This document shows positions 41,915 through 56,600 of a DNA stretch of 64,000 nucleotides, piece after piece. This DNA comes from Bathymodiolus brooksi (Eukaryota > Mollusca > Bivalvia > Mytilida > Modiolidae): the NCBI GenBank assembly GCA_963680875.1, contig OY804579.1, positions 22,677,804 to 22,741,803 on the forward strand. The letters are read 5' to 3'. Each line of letters starts with the position of its first letter. Position 1 is the stretch's first letter. The notes below the pieces were generated by a model. The model saw only the letters and a list, made by a program, of their open reading frames with translations. It did no database searches and was not told the origin of the DNA. Made by a program: the position numbers and the translations under genes.

Positions 41915-42160
41915 ACCGTCGTGGTCATGCATGGTAGTATGGTAGTTGGATTTACAACTACCAGTGCAATAAGTGCCTATCATCACTCAAGTTGTGAGTT
42001 CGAGCCCCGTTCATGACGACGTGTACTCGATACAACATTATGTGATAAAGTATGTCAGTGATTTGCGACAGGTTGGTGGTTCTCTCCGGGTATTCCGGTT
42101 TCCTCCACCAATAAAACTGACCTCCGCGATAAAACTTAAATATGGTTGGAAGTGGCTTTG
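41915..42160 (+). mobile_element. MetaSINE (BivaMD-SINE-like)
   Basis: TATGGTAGTTGGATTTACAA head, GTGAGTTCGAGCCCCG box B, CTCTCCGGGTATTCCGG Meta domain. The tail decays after AAATATGGTTGG. Confidence 0.82.
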
Positions 42161-43735
42161 TTTAAGTTTCAATGCGATTGGTAAAAATTGTTACAAAAGC
42201 ACTAGGCTGCATCTTGGTTATTTAGCTTACTCAATTTATCTTTCAATAAGGAACTGTACTACATTTGTCGACGTGACCCAGTTTTAAACATATATTGCCT
42301 TATCTTTGAATACATCTAGAGTAGTTACATATATACGTTAAAGTGCGCTTAATATGCCCCAGTTACGCATTACATACGAAACGTTGATAGAAGTTTCCTT
42401 ATAAATACAGTGGAACGTGTACAATCCGCAACCTGAGGGTTTCGACATCCTGTATACTCCGACACATTTCCCTGGTTCCTTGGTGTATCGGATTAGACAG
42501 GTTCCAATGTCTTTGTGATCTCAATATCTTAATTAAATAAATATTAAATCCATATGTCATATTTGCATGCACTAGATGTGTCTTAGAATATCATTTACAG
42601 GGTTTCTTGGGCCCTATGAATAGGGTGGGGGAGTGGTTGTTTTCGGACCTGTTTAAGTTCATTAAAACAGCAATGTCTTTAGTTTTAGTTGGAATGTATC
42701 ATGCTTAGGATATGTAGAGTTAGTCTTAGCATTGGGATGTAATTTGGGGGAATTTTCTTTCTCAAGTTCAAGGAATGGGAATTCAATTGTAGTTGGCATT
42801 TAGCAGCATTTGATAGGAAGTTTTATTTTGTACCAGTACTCTTTTGGTGCTAAGTTCTGGGACATTAACAGTTAGCAATTATAATACGATATGCAATAGG
42901 TCAACAACTCTCCTTTACCTTATCAATGATTCAAGCTGTATGGTTTCCTGTTGCTAGCCCGTCCATCTGTCCGTTAGGCGTAAGCATTTCGCGCTCTAAA
43001 TATGCTTTGCTTTGACCTGCGAACTTTGCAAGAGTATTAGGATGATGGTTTGAGGGCCTCTATGCGCTTTGCAAATTTTCACTTTTGTCGTTATAGAGCA
43101 ATGCATTGCTATGAAAAATAGTGGTCGGGGGTCTGTATTCTTTTTGACAATTTGTTTTTTGTCGTTTGAGAGTTATTGTTTATAACTTTATCCCAGGAAA
43201 AATAATAATGTTGAAAATATTGATTGATTGACTATTGCTGAACGTCCAGCTAGTAGTATTATAGTTATAGTCAGGACGAGAACAAGTTCAGTTATATATA
43301 TCATGATTAGGTACGTGCACGTTTTGCAAAATTGGCAGGGTTAAAGTAATCTACAGGCACAAACCTCCCCGGTTAGTGAAATAATGAATATATCAAGAAA
43401 TGAGGAGATGAAACATTTTCATCAGCAACAATGTTCTTAAAGATCAAATAATGAATTGTTTAATGCATTCAATGTTACTTCAGAAATTTCAATAAGTATA
43501 CCACATATTGCTTTCTTTTTAAAAGTCAACATGTACTATGGAATATGGAGGGTGGATGTATCGTTAACGATTAACATATCACGCTTTCTGCTTCATATTT
43601 ATCCACAGTTATATCAAAAAGCTATTAAAGATGTTCATCATTTTTAATGTTAATAACACTACTTATAAAATTAATACTATATATTTTTGCATTATTTCAG
43701 TTGCACTTTAACACTTATATTTATTGGTATTTTAA
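42161..43735. other. Unassigned AT-rich spacer
   Basis: No supportable gene. Around 43215 there is a short resemblance to the tail of SINE family C. Confidence 0.35.
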
Positions 43736-43737
43736 GA

Positions 43738-43938
43738 ACTGACAAGATAGTGGTGCAGAGACTGTTTACCCTTTCGATACACCCACGTTGTTTTGGGGCT
43801 CGTGTTTTAATTTTCTGTGTAGTGTTTTGTAGATACTTATTTTTGCCCTTGTTTCTTTTCTGCACTATATTTTATGTCTCTTCAATTTTGGACTTCTGAT
43901 TATACCTTTGGTGCCTTCAAACTTGTCTTCCCACAGTG
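43738..43938 (+). mobile_element. Retroelement 3'-end fragment, family E
   Basis: GACTGTTTACCCTTTCGATA through CCTTTGGTGCCTTCAAACTT, sense orientation. Confidence 0.5.
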
Positions 43939-44107
43939 AGGATTCTCAATATTTACATTGTATCTACCTTTCAATTCTATTTATAGATTAAGAGCTGATA
44001 GAAAGACACGCATTCATTATTTGTACGATAAATAACAGGCTAGAGGAAATGTCTAAGAACATTGATAGGTCGCCTTATATGTATGAAATCATTTCAAATG
44101 CCATAAA

Positions 44108-44560
44108 TAAAAGTTTGAAGATACCAAAGGGGCAAACCGAAATCGTATATCGAAGAGGAATATACATTACAATGGCCAAAAGAAAAAAAGTACAAAAGGA
44201 CAAGCAACGATCGACAAAACATACAAATATAACTAAAGATCGAGTAACACGAACCCCACTAAAAACCGGGGGTGAACTCAGCTGATCCGGAAGGGTAACC
44301 AGTTCCTGCTCCACTAGTGGCACCCGTCATGTTAATCTAGTTACAAACCCGGTAATAAGTCGTGAATGAGGAAAGGACCGGGAAGTGTTTACGACAAGTG
44401 GAATATATCCGTGGTCATTTGTGACACAGATATTTCATAACGGTCAACCAAGTCATGGTGGCGACCGTAAAATTTTCGAAGTAATTACTTCAACTTTATC
44501 AAAAGGAACCCTTGGTTCAGTATCTTCCTTGTTACCCTTTGTTATCATTAGAACCTACAT
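44108..44560 (-). mobile_element. Retroelement 3'-end copy, family E, well preserved
   Basis: Antisense: AGTTTGAAGATACCAAAGGG, CACTAGTGGCACCCGTCATG, GGAAAGGACCGGGAAGTGTT and AAAGGAACCCTTGGTTCAGT, covering most of the UTR plus the end of the RT frame. It ends about 45 bp before the first exon of GH18 gene 2, so it may lie within its promoter or 5' UTR intron. Confidence 0.78.
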
Positions 44561-44605
44561 TGTATACATATGTTAACGTATATCTGCGTATATTATTGAT
44601 TTCAG

Positions 44606-44660
44606 ATGTTTTTCTTTCGGGTAGCTCTAGTGGTACTAGCAACAGTCAGTGTAACAGTAG
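44606..44660 (+). CDS. GH18 gene 2, exon 1 (signal peptide)
   Basis: ATG follows TGATTTCAG as in gene 1, hinting at a 5'-UTR intron. Encodes [18 protein letters not shown]; donor GTAAGA, phase 1. Confidence 0.82.
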
Positions 44661-47600
44661 GTAAGATGTCGTTAGTATAAGTTGAATCATTTAATTTGAG
44701 AAATACAATACTTATAGGAATCGTAGCCATGTAAATACTGTGAAACATTCATAATGTGTAAACATAGGGCTAAAATAAACGTAAGAGAAAACCGAAGGGG
44801 CAATCATAAACTGGACAATACAAAAAGAACTGGCAACATTGGATACACAGGACGAAGACAAACAAAACAAAAACACAACACAGTAAACGCAATAGATGAG
44901 CAACACCAAAAAAATGTGGGTGAACCCAGGTGCTCACGGAGGGTAAGCAGCTATGAAGTTGTTATATAGCAATTGTATACATTTAGTATATTATATATCT
45001 AGTGCAAACAAGGAAACAATCGTTAATGCTGTCATATTTTAATATGGAGCTAAAACTGAGTTTATACTCACGATGGTTGTCATTTCACATAGAAATTATA
45101 AAAGTGTATTGCAACGGTATTTTCAGCTATCCATTCGTAAATTTGAAATTGTTATTTTCATTTTTTCCAGACAACAGAAAAATTCCAAGATATATGCACA
45201 CCATCTTGGAAGTCATTTAAGCGGCCCCCTTGGCATTTCAAGATTGGGAAGTAGAATTCCATCTACGCGTACACACACTGAAAAAAAACCAAAATAAAAA
45301 AAAACAAGACAAAAACAAAGCAGATAACAAATAATAAACAAACAAACAAACAAACAAACAAAAAGCAAACAGACAAACGAAAGCATAAACAAAATAGACA
45401 AAAAAGCTAAAACTAAACAAAACTAAACAAAATAAAACAAAGCAGAACAAAACAGAAAACTACACTTGTTACGTTTCATATTTTCTCGTTTATCCTCTGT
45501 AGCTTATCGTCGAGTATGTTACTATACTAACTGGGCACAGTACAGACATGGTACAGGCAAATTCTTTCCTGAAAATGTGGACCCAAACCTATGTACCCAT
45601 ATTATTTACTCATTTGCCAAACTGGATGGTAACAAGTTGAAGGCTTTTGAATGGAATGATGAAAGTACGGGAGGGATAAAGGGAATGTAAGTAATTTCTG
45701 TAGCATTTGACTAATATTTCATCGTATGCGTTCTTTATCACACACGGATTAAAAATAGACTTAAGCACACACACACATATTCCATGTTGTTTTCACATGC
45801 ATGTATCCTTTAGTTATGAGAAAGCAAACTCACTTATAACATGCTTGAATCACATTTAGGTATGAAAGACTCAATGATTTGAAGAAGGCTAACCCCAGCT
45901 TGAAAACTAGCTTGGCAGTAGGTGGTTGGAATATGGGCTCCGCACCATTTACACGCATGGTGGCTACTGCTGCTAGTAGACAAGAGTTTGCTACGTCTAC
46001 CGTGAAGTTCTTACGTGATCGCAACTTTGATGGCCTTGACCTTGATTGGGAATATCCAGCAAATGGAGGAAGTCCTCCAGGAGACAAACAGAAATTCGCT
46101 CTATTATTAGAGGTAGTATCAGTAACAACATTAATACATTTTCTCTTTGCTGGTATAAAGTACATATTGCTTATGGTTTTTGGGCACTGTTAAAGTAGTT
46201 CGATTTTATCATGGACGAATTATAGGACACATGTTGTCTGATCTTCAAAATATTATCAATTACAGGTATAACAGTATTTGATAGAAGAGGAAATAACTTC
46301 AACGATAATGTTTGTTAATGTTTCAGTTCTTTTCAGCAGGAACTTAAGACCAAAAGAAATAATAAAATAAGACAATTATTCTTTAATCACAAAAGCAATG
46401 ATTCAACTTTATTTTGAAAATGTGCTTCCTATGTGACCAATACCGATCATCACTAAAGTTGTGAGTTCGAATTCGTTCATGGCAAGGTGCAGTCGATAAA
46501 AAAAATGATGTGCTAAAGTTTGTGACTTGCTGCAGGTCGGTTGTTTTCTCCTGGTACTCTGGTTTCCTCCACCAATAAAACTGACCGTCATGATATAGCT
46601 GAAATATTGTTGAAATGGCGTTAAACACCATAACTCTTAAATATTATTGATGCAATAATGCATTCTATTTTTCGTTACTGAATTTTTGGGATAGATTAGG
46701 ATAGTCAGGCTACTTATGTTAGTTATTTATTATTATATAAAATGAAAATTGTGTACGGTTTTGATTTATTAAATGCATTCCTCCATTTCAAGAAACTCCG
46801 AAGTGAATTCGATGCTGAGGCCAAAACATCAGGGAAACCTAGGCTGCTACTTTCGGCTGCTACCGCCGCAGGCAAGTCGAAGATAGATTCTGCTTATGAC
46901 ATTCCAGCAATGGTTAAGTAAGTATTTTGTCGTTGACGTTCAATGAAAGTTTGAAGACAGCAAAGGGGTAACAAGAAGTCGTAAATGGAAGAAGTACAGA
47001 ACAAACAATGACCAAAAGAAAAAGTACAAAAGGACAGAAAAACAACGGTCTACAAAACAGTACACATAAAACTAAAGATCGAGCAACACGAACCGGACTA
47101 TCAACCACTCCATATGTGACGGCCGTCTTGTTACTGGTAAGAAGAGTTTCAGGATACCAAAGGGTAATCGGTAAATTCGAAAAAGGACAGAAAACACAAT
47201 GGTCATAAAAAACGGAGCAAAAGGACAAACAACGATCTACAAAACAACACAGAAAACTAAATATTGAGTAACACGAACCCCACTAAAAACGAGGGTTAAC
47301 GCAGATGCTCCGGAAGGGTAGCAACTCCTGTTCCACTAGTGTCACCCGTTGTATTACTCTAGTTAAAACCCCGACTGAAACATCACCTGATATGGAAATT
47401 GTATTGGACATCAGTATACATACATAAATACACACAACATAAATAAAACATGAATCCCCTGCAAAAGAAATGGGAGTCCAGACGAATCAAATATCGTTTT
47501 TACGCGGAAATCACATCACGGAACTAAAAACATTATAATCACGCAAATTATCAAAGCAGTACTTAACGTTTGACCAATATTCTTCTTTTATTCTACATGA

Positions 47601-50600
47601 ACACATTTCAGGAATTTGGATATGATAAACTTGATGGCGTATGATTTACATGGAAGCTGGGAATCTAAAACCGGTCATAATGCTCCTCTGTATAAACATG
47701 CTGGTGAAACAGGAGATGACGCTACCCTCAATGTTGTAAGTATATGATAATGTTTGTTTGTTATTGTCAAATAAGAAAATGGCAGCAGAGATGAATTAAA
47801 TGTGCTATGATAATTAAGTTTTAAAGGATTTTATCCTTTTCTTGCAAACTTCTAAGGCTGAAGAAATAACACCATCAATTTGGAGTACTGTAATTGAAGG
47901 TAGAAAAAAAGATTTCTATGAGTTATTTCATATAAGATCTAACATACTTGTCACACATATTTGTCCTAAGAAACCTCAAATATGTTCTTTTTATTAAAGA
48001 CCTTTCTTTAGCATTCATATATTAATTGTACAATATCTTAATAATATCTAACGAAGGAGGGGCAATTAAGGATCGATAGAATGACAATGACGATAAGACA
48101 CAATTTTATTATCAAAGTATATAAGAGAAGTTTGAAGATACCAAAGGGGCAATCAGAATCCGTAGATCGAAGAAGAACAGACAACACAATGGCCAAAAGA
48201 AAAAGTACAAAAGGACAAACAAAGATCACTAAAACATATATGTAAAACTAAAGATCAAGTAATACGAGCCCCACTAATACTGGGGGGTGAACTCATGTGC
48301 TCCGGAAGGTAAGCAGTTTCTGATCGACTAGTGACACTCGTCGTATTAATCTAGTTACAAACTCGGTGATAAGTCATGCACGAGGAAAGAACCAGGAAGT
48401 GTTTACAACAAATGGAACATATTCGTGGTTATTTATGACACATATATTCCATAACGGGTCAACTAAGTTAAACAATACTATTCTTACTATAGTCTGTTTG
48501 TATTTTCAATCAACGACTTTGGACTGTGTATTCTGGGATTGGTAAATATGCTTCTAAGGTTACAATTTTCAGATATATTCTTGTCATCTTTAATACTATG
48601 GCCCACTGGACTATATCTGCAAGATGATGGTGAAATATGCACAAAATGAACAATTAAAATCAAATTTGTCATGTCTGAGTTATCATTTCATAATTCGTGA
48701 AGTCATGAGTTCGAATCCCGTCCAAGCGAGGTGTACTCGATACAACATATGTAATAAAGTTTGTCAGGGACCTGCGAAAGGTCGGTGGTTTTCGCCGGGT
48801 ACTCCGGTTTCCTCCAACAATAAAACCGACCACCACGAGATAGTTGAAATATTGTTAAAAGTGGCATCAAACACAATAACCCCTCTCTAATTTTGATGGT
48901 TTGTCTACTTGTACCAAGTCTGAGTTATCATTTCAGGATTTTGCTGCATCTTATTACGTTAAAAAGGGTGTACCACCAGAAATGTTGAATATAGGAATGG
49001 GATTGTACGGGCGTAGTTTTACATTATCAAATCCAAGCAATCATGGTGTTGGTGCACCTACTAGAGGAGCTGGTGATAGTGGACAATTCACTGGTGAAAA
49101 GGGGTCTCTCTCTTATTATGAGGTAATTACAGTAGTACAATACAATGATACATAATTTCAAAGAGTTGTTTATAAAATAATTCAAACATTAATTTTGTTT
49201 TATTTTATTTCTTATTTTTCAAATTCAAAATATTGTTAATTGGCTTAATTGATTTGAATTGATATGTAAATTTAAAGTTATGCCTGTTGAATGTCACGTT
49301 GGATCTATTGAACCAATGATTCTATTCTCCTAGGCTATATATAAGGGTAATAACAAAATTACCGAACTCCGAACAATCTTACAAAGGGTATCACACAGTT
49401 AAAGTAAGAAATACATAAATAAACGTATAATAATAAAGTAAGTATGTATGCTAGACATGTTAACAACTATCATATCAAATTTAATATGCACTACTCGTTT
49501 CTGGATTCAGGTATGCTCATAGTCAAAAGATTGCAAAGCTAAATAATTCAGATACGCTCAGAGTCAAGAGATTGGAAAGCCAAATAATTCAGATACGTTC
49601 ATAGTCAAAAGATTGGAAAGCCAAATAATTCAGAAAAATAATTCAGATACGCTCAATCAAGAGATTGGAAAGCTAATTAATTCAGATACGCTCATAGTCA
49701 AAAGATTGGAAAGCTGATTAATTCAGATACGCTCATAGTCAAAAGATTGGAAAGCTAAATAATTCAGATACGCTCATAGTCAAAAGATTGGAAAGCTAAA
49801 TAATTCAGATACGCTCATAGTCAAAAGATTGGGAAGCTAAATAATTCAGATACGCTCATAGTCAAAAGATTGGTAAGCTAAGTAATTCAGATACGCTCAT
49901 AGTCAAAAGATTGGAAAGCTAAGTAATTCAGATACGCTCAGCCAAGAGATTGGGAAGCTAAATAATTCAGATACGCTCATAGTCAAAAGATTAGAAAGCT
50001 AAATAATTCAGATACGCTCATAGTCAAAAGATTGGAAAGCTAAGTAATTCAGATACGCTCAGCCAAGAGATTGGGAAGCTAAATAATTCAGATACGCTCA
50101 TAGTCAAAAGATTGGAAAGCTAAATAATTCAGATACGCTCATAGTCAAAAGATTGGAAACCTAAATAATTCAGATACGCTCATAGTCAAGAGATTGGAAA
50201 TCTAAATAATTCAGATACGCTCATAGTCAAAAGATTGGAAAGCCAAATAATTCAGATACGCTCATTGACAAGAGATTGGAAAGCTAAATAATTCAGATAC
50301 GTTCATAGTCAAAAGATTGGTAAGCTAAATAATTCAGATACGTTCATAGTCAAAAGATTGGAAAGCTAAGTAATTCAGATAAGCTCATAGTCAAGAGATT
50401 GGTAAGCTAGATAATTCAGATGCGCTCAGAGTCAAAAGATTGGAAAACGAAATAATTCAGATGTAATTGAGAGCAAGTAAAACAAAGGGGTTAAAAAAGA
50501 TAGACAAAAACCAACCAATGTAACCTATGCCTGAGGGAAGTGATCATTAGTTTTAATAAATATTACATCATTTCGAAACTGTAAATTTCAATATTAAATA

Positions 50601-53600
50601 TATCTAACAAACCATGTGAGTGTTGAAGCACCCTCTGGGACCAACAGTCTACCAGCAGAGGTATCGATCTATTGATAGCAATGTTATTGATACGAAAAAA
50701 ACTGATGATGTCAATGAAAAGTATATATGTAGTCGATCATTCTAATCGTAATATGTGTTTCTGTATGTTAATAAACGGGAGCTTTTCATATCGACCATGG
50801 TCAGATCATCTATCTGGAAAAAGTATGTCCGGTCCAAAAAGGACATCGACAAGTAACACTTGGAAATAGCAAAAAATTTATCTGAAAAATTTATCTACAA
50901 TGGATTTCACAAAGTACATAAAGAAATGGAAAAGACCTGGTCATTGTTAAGTAGTGTATTCATGTAGGGGGTATTCGAAAACATCAGGAGAATACGTTTT
51001 CGCTGGAAAAATGACATTAAATATTGCTATGCGATGTATCAAAATGTCATGATGATGTAACAATGTCCTATACCGCTTAGGGAAATATGACCAGATTCTA
51101 TTCAGACACGATAAGATGTTACAAAACAAGCTATATTTCGTCAATACAAGCGAGGAAAAACAATAATCTACTTTGTTACATTAGTATGGTAGTAGCCAAA
51201 TATGACCGTAAGATGACGACAACGATACTGGCATGAACGTACAACGTCAAATAATAATTTCTCCCATTATTACGACGTTTTAGCCCCGCTGAACCAGTGG
51301 TGGAAAAATCTGCAATCTCTAGAGTATTAAAATGTCTCGTGCCTTTCCCCGCATTTGACTCGTTCGATTGTTTTTGAAATAAAGTTCCTGTTAAATAATG
51401 GGAGAAGCAAATTCTCCTTCAGTTTCGAATGTGGGTTACGATATTTCTCCACTCTCGAGAGTTAAATCAAAACGCAATATAATAAAACAGCTGTCATCAA
51501 GTTGTTTGTAGAACACCATACATTTTGACGTCGACATATAATTGACTGAATCTTCTGCTTCAAGAGAGTAAGACTTTCATTTCGGTAACAACTGTATACA
51601 ATTTATATTAGAGTTGAAGAACATTTATTTTTTATATCTTGCAGTTGAATTTGAGATTCCTTAACAGACATTAATGTGACATGTTTTATATTCCTCTAGG
51701 TTTGTCAAATGTTGAAGAGTGGAGGAAAAAAATATAACATCGCCGACCAGAAGGTTCCATATGTTGTCAAAGGATCGCAATGGGTCGGGTATGATGACAA
51801 AGATAGCCTAAAAACAAAGGTGAAATCATCTTTTGAAAGGGTGTGCTGCTGGAGTAGTGCCATTTCGTTGGTCTTCTTTACCACGACTAACAATTCTCAT
51901 GCCTTTGAAAAAGAAACTGTCACTGAATTCCATCTTATATGTTTGAACTCAACAGCATTCCTTGTACCGCTTAAGGTCTACATTCAGTACATGTTCTAAC
52001 ATAGAATAATTTTGTCTCTCTGGGGTGGGGGTTATTGATACTTATTCCCCTTAATTATTGTATTTGTACCTCTATCATATTTTCTTAATTGGGGGTGGTG
52101 GTGGGAGGGGAGGTCGTCGCGGTCGTAATCGTATGATAGTTGAATTTTCAAACACCTATGAAATCAGTACCAATAACCACTAAAATTGTGAGTTCGAATC
52201 ACGCCCATGGCGAGGTGTACACGAAACAACATTGTATGATACAGTTTGTGCGTGATTTGCGGCAGGTAAGCAGTTTTCGCTTTGGTAATCCGGTTTTCTC
52301 CACCAATAAAACTGACTGCTACGATTTAGCTGCAATATTGTTGCAAATGGTATTAAAACACCATACCCCTAACCCATATTGAACTGGTAGTCAAATAACA
52401 TCTTCAATTTTGCTTTTATAATAAAAAGATGTAATGTGTTTTATATGCGAGCGAAGCGAACTCTTTATGGTAACAAATATGTATCTATGTAATATTGGTA
52501 TTTTCAAATTTCATTAAATCTCTTATGAGAAGAAATGTTTTTTCTGCACGGAAGTTAACTTTTGAGATCTCATAAGGAACGAGCGATCGATTGAATGAGG
52601 CTAGATTCGAACCTAAGAAAAAGTCGTCCCTGATATATCTCGGCCCCCCAAATTTCGACACTATTTTAATGCATTGGATGAGCGTGAAATTGGCAGATAA
52701 ATTTCAGATTCACGAGCATTCATGGCCTTGCCTGTTTCATATTATATGAGAATCAGAAAAGCATATATATGTCATATTGAACTGGATTGTGTTAATATAG
52801 CTTAATGAGGTAGCCCAATTATCCCTTTAACGGAGACTATTTCTGGAAAAGGGGAGAGAAAATCATGTTTCGTTAACTCCATAATTAACATAAAATACAC
52901 TAAGCTTACTTAATGTAATTGTTTCCCTCTGTCTTAGGTACAATATGTAAAACAACATCATTTTGGAGGATCCATGGTATGGGCGTTAGATCTTGATGAT
53001 TTCAGTGGATCATGTGGAGAAGGAAAATATCCACTTCTAAATGCAATTAAAGATGAACTCGATACTAACAGCGGAACCAATGTACAACCGTAAGTAATTT
53101 AACGATACTTGTAACAGTGTGTACATAACAATAAATATACATTATAGCATGGCCTTTTCGATATCGGCCATTGTATCATCACGAGATTCCCATATCAGCC
53201 CATGGCGATAGTCGCCGGCTAATATGGGTTGAGGTACGATACCAGGTCCAATATGAAAAATGCAATGTTATAATCTGTTAGTCACATATTTATCTATGAC
53301 TGAAATAAATTAATAATAAATGAAGAATTCATCAAAATATCAACAAAATAAATTACGTCAACAAAAGTCAACAATATAATTCACAATTTTTATCACAGCT
53401 ATTAAAAATTCGTATCATTTGTGCCATAAAAAATGATTGTCAAATTTTCCTGGTTATTTGAGTATGGGAATAGTGCTATTCTGGGGATGGGCATCATGGG
53501 AACCAAAATCGATAATGGTTTGCTGAACAGAGTTATCATTGCGGGAAATTGCAGCAACTGTTCTGTTTTCATAGTTCTCAATACTCAACGCGATGTCGTG

Positions 53601-56600
53601 ATATATCAACATTTGCCATCAATAAGATATATACTGATGGATGCTTGGATACATTTCAATGGATCAGATTAGTAAACCTCCTTGGATGTTTTTCCGCGCT
53701 GAAAAATAATCTTGGCAGGAGCATGTCGTTCTCCTCAATTCCTCGAATCCAAATCCTTGAATATTCTTATGTCATTCTCAGTTTTGCGCTTTGCATTGAC
53801 GTACTTCATCTCTGCCGATGCTGCCTCGTCTGTCACGTTTGCTTACGTGTCACAATGACGTCATTGACGCAGGGAAAAATAACGGGTTATTTGCAGAGGG
53901 CACTGATATGGATCGGGCACTTTTTTTTATTGATCACATATGCAAAAAAGGTACGCTTTACGTACAAATATGTGATGAACTATATTATATGACGCATTGG
54001 TTGCACATTGTTTTAGTCTGTAATAACATGAAGAAGGATGAAATATTAATGCATATGACAGTATTTTTCAAAGGGGTTCAACATGAGCTTTTGGTCGAGT
54101 CAATAATTGATACAGGTTTAATTTCCAATAAATAACATGCATGAGTTAAGCACAATACGTGGTTCCAAAAAATTCGCTTTCAATTCATTTGGACATACTT
54201 GATGAAGACAAGTGTGAATGCTATTCCATGCGCACTAAATTAGATAATTGCATATTTTGTTGTTACATTAATTATCCATTAGATCATATATATAATATAA
54301 CTACTATGCTGTGACCTATTTCATCAGTGTCACAACACAAGCTCCACAAGCAACCACACAGAGTCAACAGCAAACAACTATGAAGAATCAACAGATAACA
54401 ATGGCTCCAGTACAAACAAATCCCACACAGGGACCACAAAACCCAGGGACTACCAATGGTATAATATATATATATTTATATATATAAGAAGTATAGTCGA
54501 TGTATCTAGCTATAACTTTGTAACAGAAATTATTAGAATAGATGTCATACTGTTATAGTGACAGCCGGAACCTTTGAGCCGTAATGAAAGCGGGAGGTTT
54601 GGGGCTTTAAAATCTGATTCAACCCACCGTTTCTTTAGAAATGCCTGTACCAAGTCAGGGTCATTACGGTTTTCAGTTTTCCGGTTGTTGACTGATTTTG
54701 TCTGTATATATACTTATGAGTTTTGACTTTCCCGTTGGAAGATTGTTCGGAGTTTGGTAATTTTGTTATTACCCTTATATTACTCTAGATGTCCAAGTGC
54801 TAAAATGTAAGATTCAATATATCTGAACAGGAAAGAATTTGATATCAAAACTAAAAACCATTATAATGTCTCCAAATCTCTAGCCACTAAATATCTTGTA
54901 TGGTGATGCTATATAGTTATTACTAAGGGAACGACCAATGTACTTTTGTAAATTTGGAAAAAAAAATAAAATAACAAAAAAATAAAAACAAACAAACATA
55001 CAAAGAACAAACAGACAAACGAAAACATAAACAAAATAAACAAAAACAAAGCAAAAAAAAAATCTACAATTGTGACGTTACATATTTTCTCGTTTATCCT
55101 CTGTAGGTTATCGTCGAGTATGTTACTATACTAACTGGGCACAGTACAGACAAAGTACAGGCAAATTCCTTCCTGAAAATGTGGACCCAAGTCTATGTAC
55201 CCATATTATTTACTCATTTGCCAAACTGGTTGGGAACAAATTGAAAGCTTTTGAATGGAATGATGAAAGTACGCCATGGATGAAGGGAATGTAAGTAATT
55301 TCTGTAGAATTTGACTAATATTTCATCATATGCGTTCTTTATCACACATGCATTAAAAAAATAGACTTAAACACCCCCCCCACACATATATATTGTTCAA
55401 AAAAAGAAACGCATAACCCACTTTTATTTTTCAAAATGCAAATTCTGCGATTTACCTGGTAAAATTAAATAGCCAATTTAAACATTGATTTTTTTAAAGG
55501 TAAGTTTTAAATTTTAAATGCCTTTTCATTAGATTTGGCTCTCTGCCGATGAAAAATGAACATCTCATGTATCGCACCGAAAATTCGGTAACGTTTTACA
55601 CGGCCATTTCATGGTTAATTCAACTGTTAAATTAAAGCGTATACAAGGACCACGTTTGAAGCTTAACTTTTATTACTAAGTCGATATGCTGCCATGTCAA
55701 GGTTAGACCCTGCCACTCAACATATCGCTATCGGTCGTCTCCAAGCCGGAGATTCCCAAAATGAGGTAGCACGAACTCTGAATGTTAACCAGAGCACCAT
55801 TTCCAGGTATTAGGAACATATTCGAACAAACTGGTTCAACGAATGACCGCCAAAGGAGTGGAAAACATCGCATAACTACTCCTGGGCAATATCAATACAT
55901 CCGGGTCTTTCATCTACGGAATCGAACCGTTTCCGCATCAACCGCTGCAGCCGGAAAACCCGGATTGCGAGGAATCAGCTAACAAACAGTCCGCAACCGG
56001 CTTCGACAGCATGGCATCAGACCCAGAAGACCGTATTTCGGAGCGGTATTAACGCCGTTACACAGACGTGAAAGAATCTATTAGTGCAACAGATTAAGGG
56101 ACAGGACATTCCGAAACTGGGGAAGAATTTGTTTCAGCGACGAGTCTCGTTTTCTGCTGCAGAAATATGATGGCAGAATACGTGTATATAGTCGCCGGAA
56201 TGAACGTTTCTCTTCCTCCTGTGTTCAGGAAGTGGATAGCTTCGGTGGAGGTAGTGTCATGATGTGTCAAATGACCGCAAAACAAACCTAGTGCATGTCC
56301 TGGGCAATTTAACGACTGTAAGGTACAGAGACGAAATTCTCCAACCTCATCTCATACACGAAATTGACCGAATAAGTGAGTTATTTAAACAAGACAACAC
56401 TAGGTCAACCACAGCGCGTGTAACAATGGAATACCTTGAGCAGAACAATATCAATGTGCTTCCATGACCTTCCAAATCGCCGGACTTGAATGCCATTTAA
56501 CACCTATGGGATCAGCTGGATAAACGTGTGCGCCAGCGACAAGCTCCACCTCAGACCCTCGATCAACCCCGCCAAATGTTGCAACAGAAATGGCGAATAA

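Noticed and set aside
49500..50460. CRISPR-like regular repeats (also at 7679-9243, 18209-18472 and 39232-39628)
   Set aside because: Units are head-to-tail with no unique spacers, in eukaryotic introns or spacers.
53433..54135. Overlapping plus-strand frames of 79-147 codons
   Set aside because: No recognisable domain. The only protein-like signal there is on the minus strand, and the region is an intron of the two-domain chitinase.
54459..55106. The second GH18 domain as a separate downstream gene
   Set aside because: No signal-peptide exon or start is seen between the linker exon and exon 10, and the phases fit a direct splice. Not fully excluded without transcripts.
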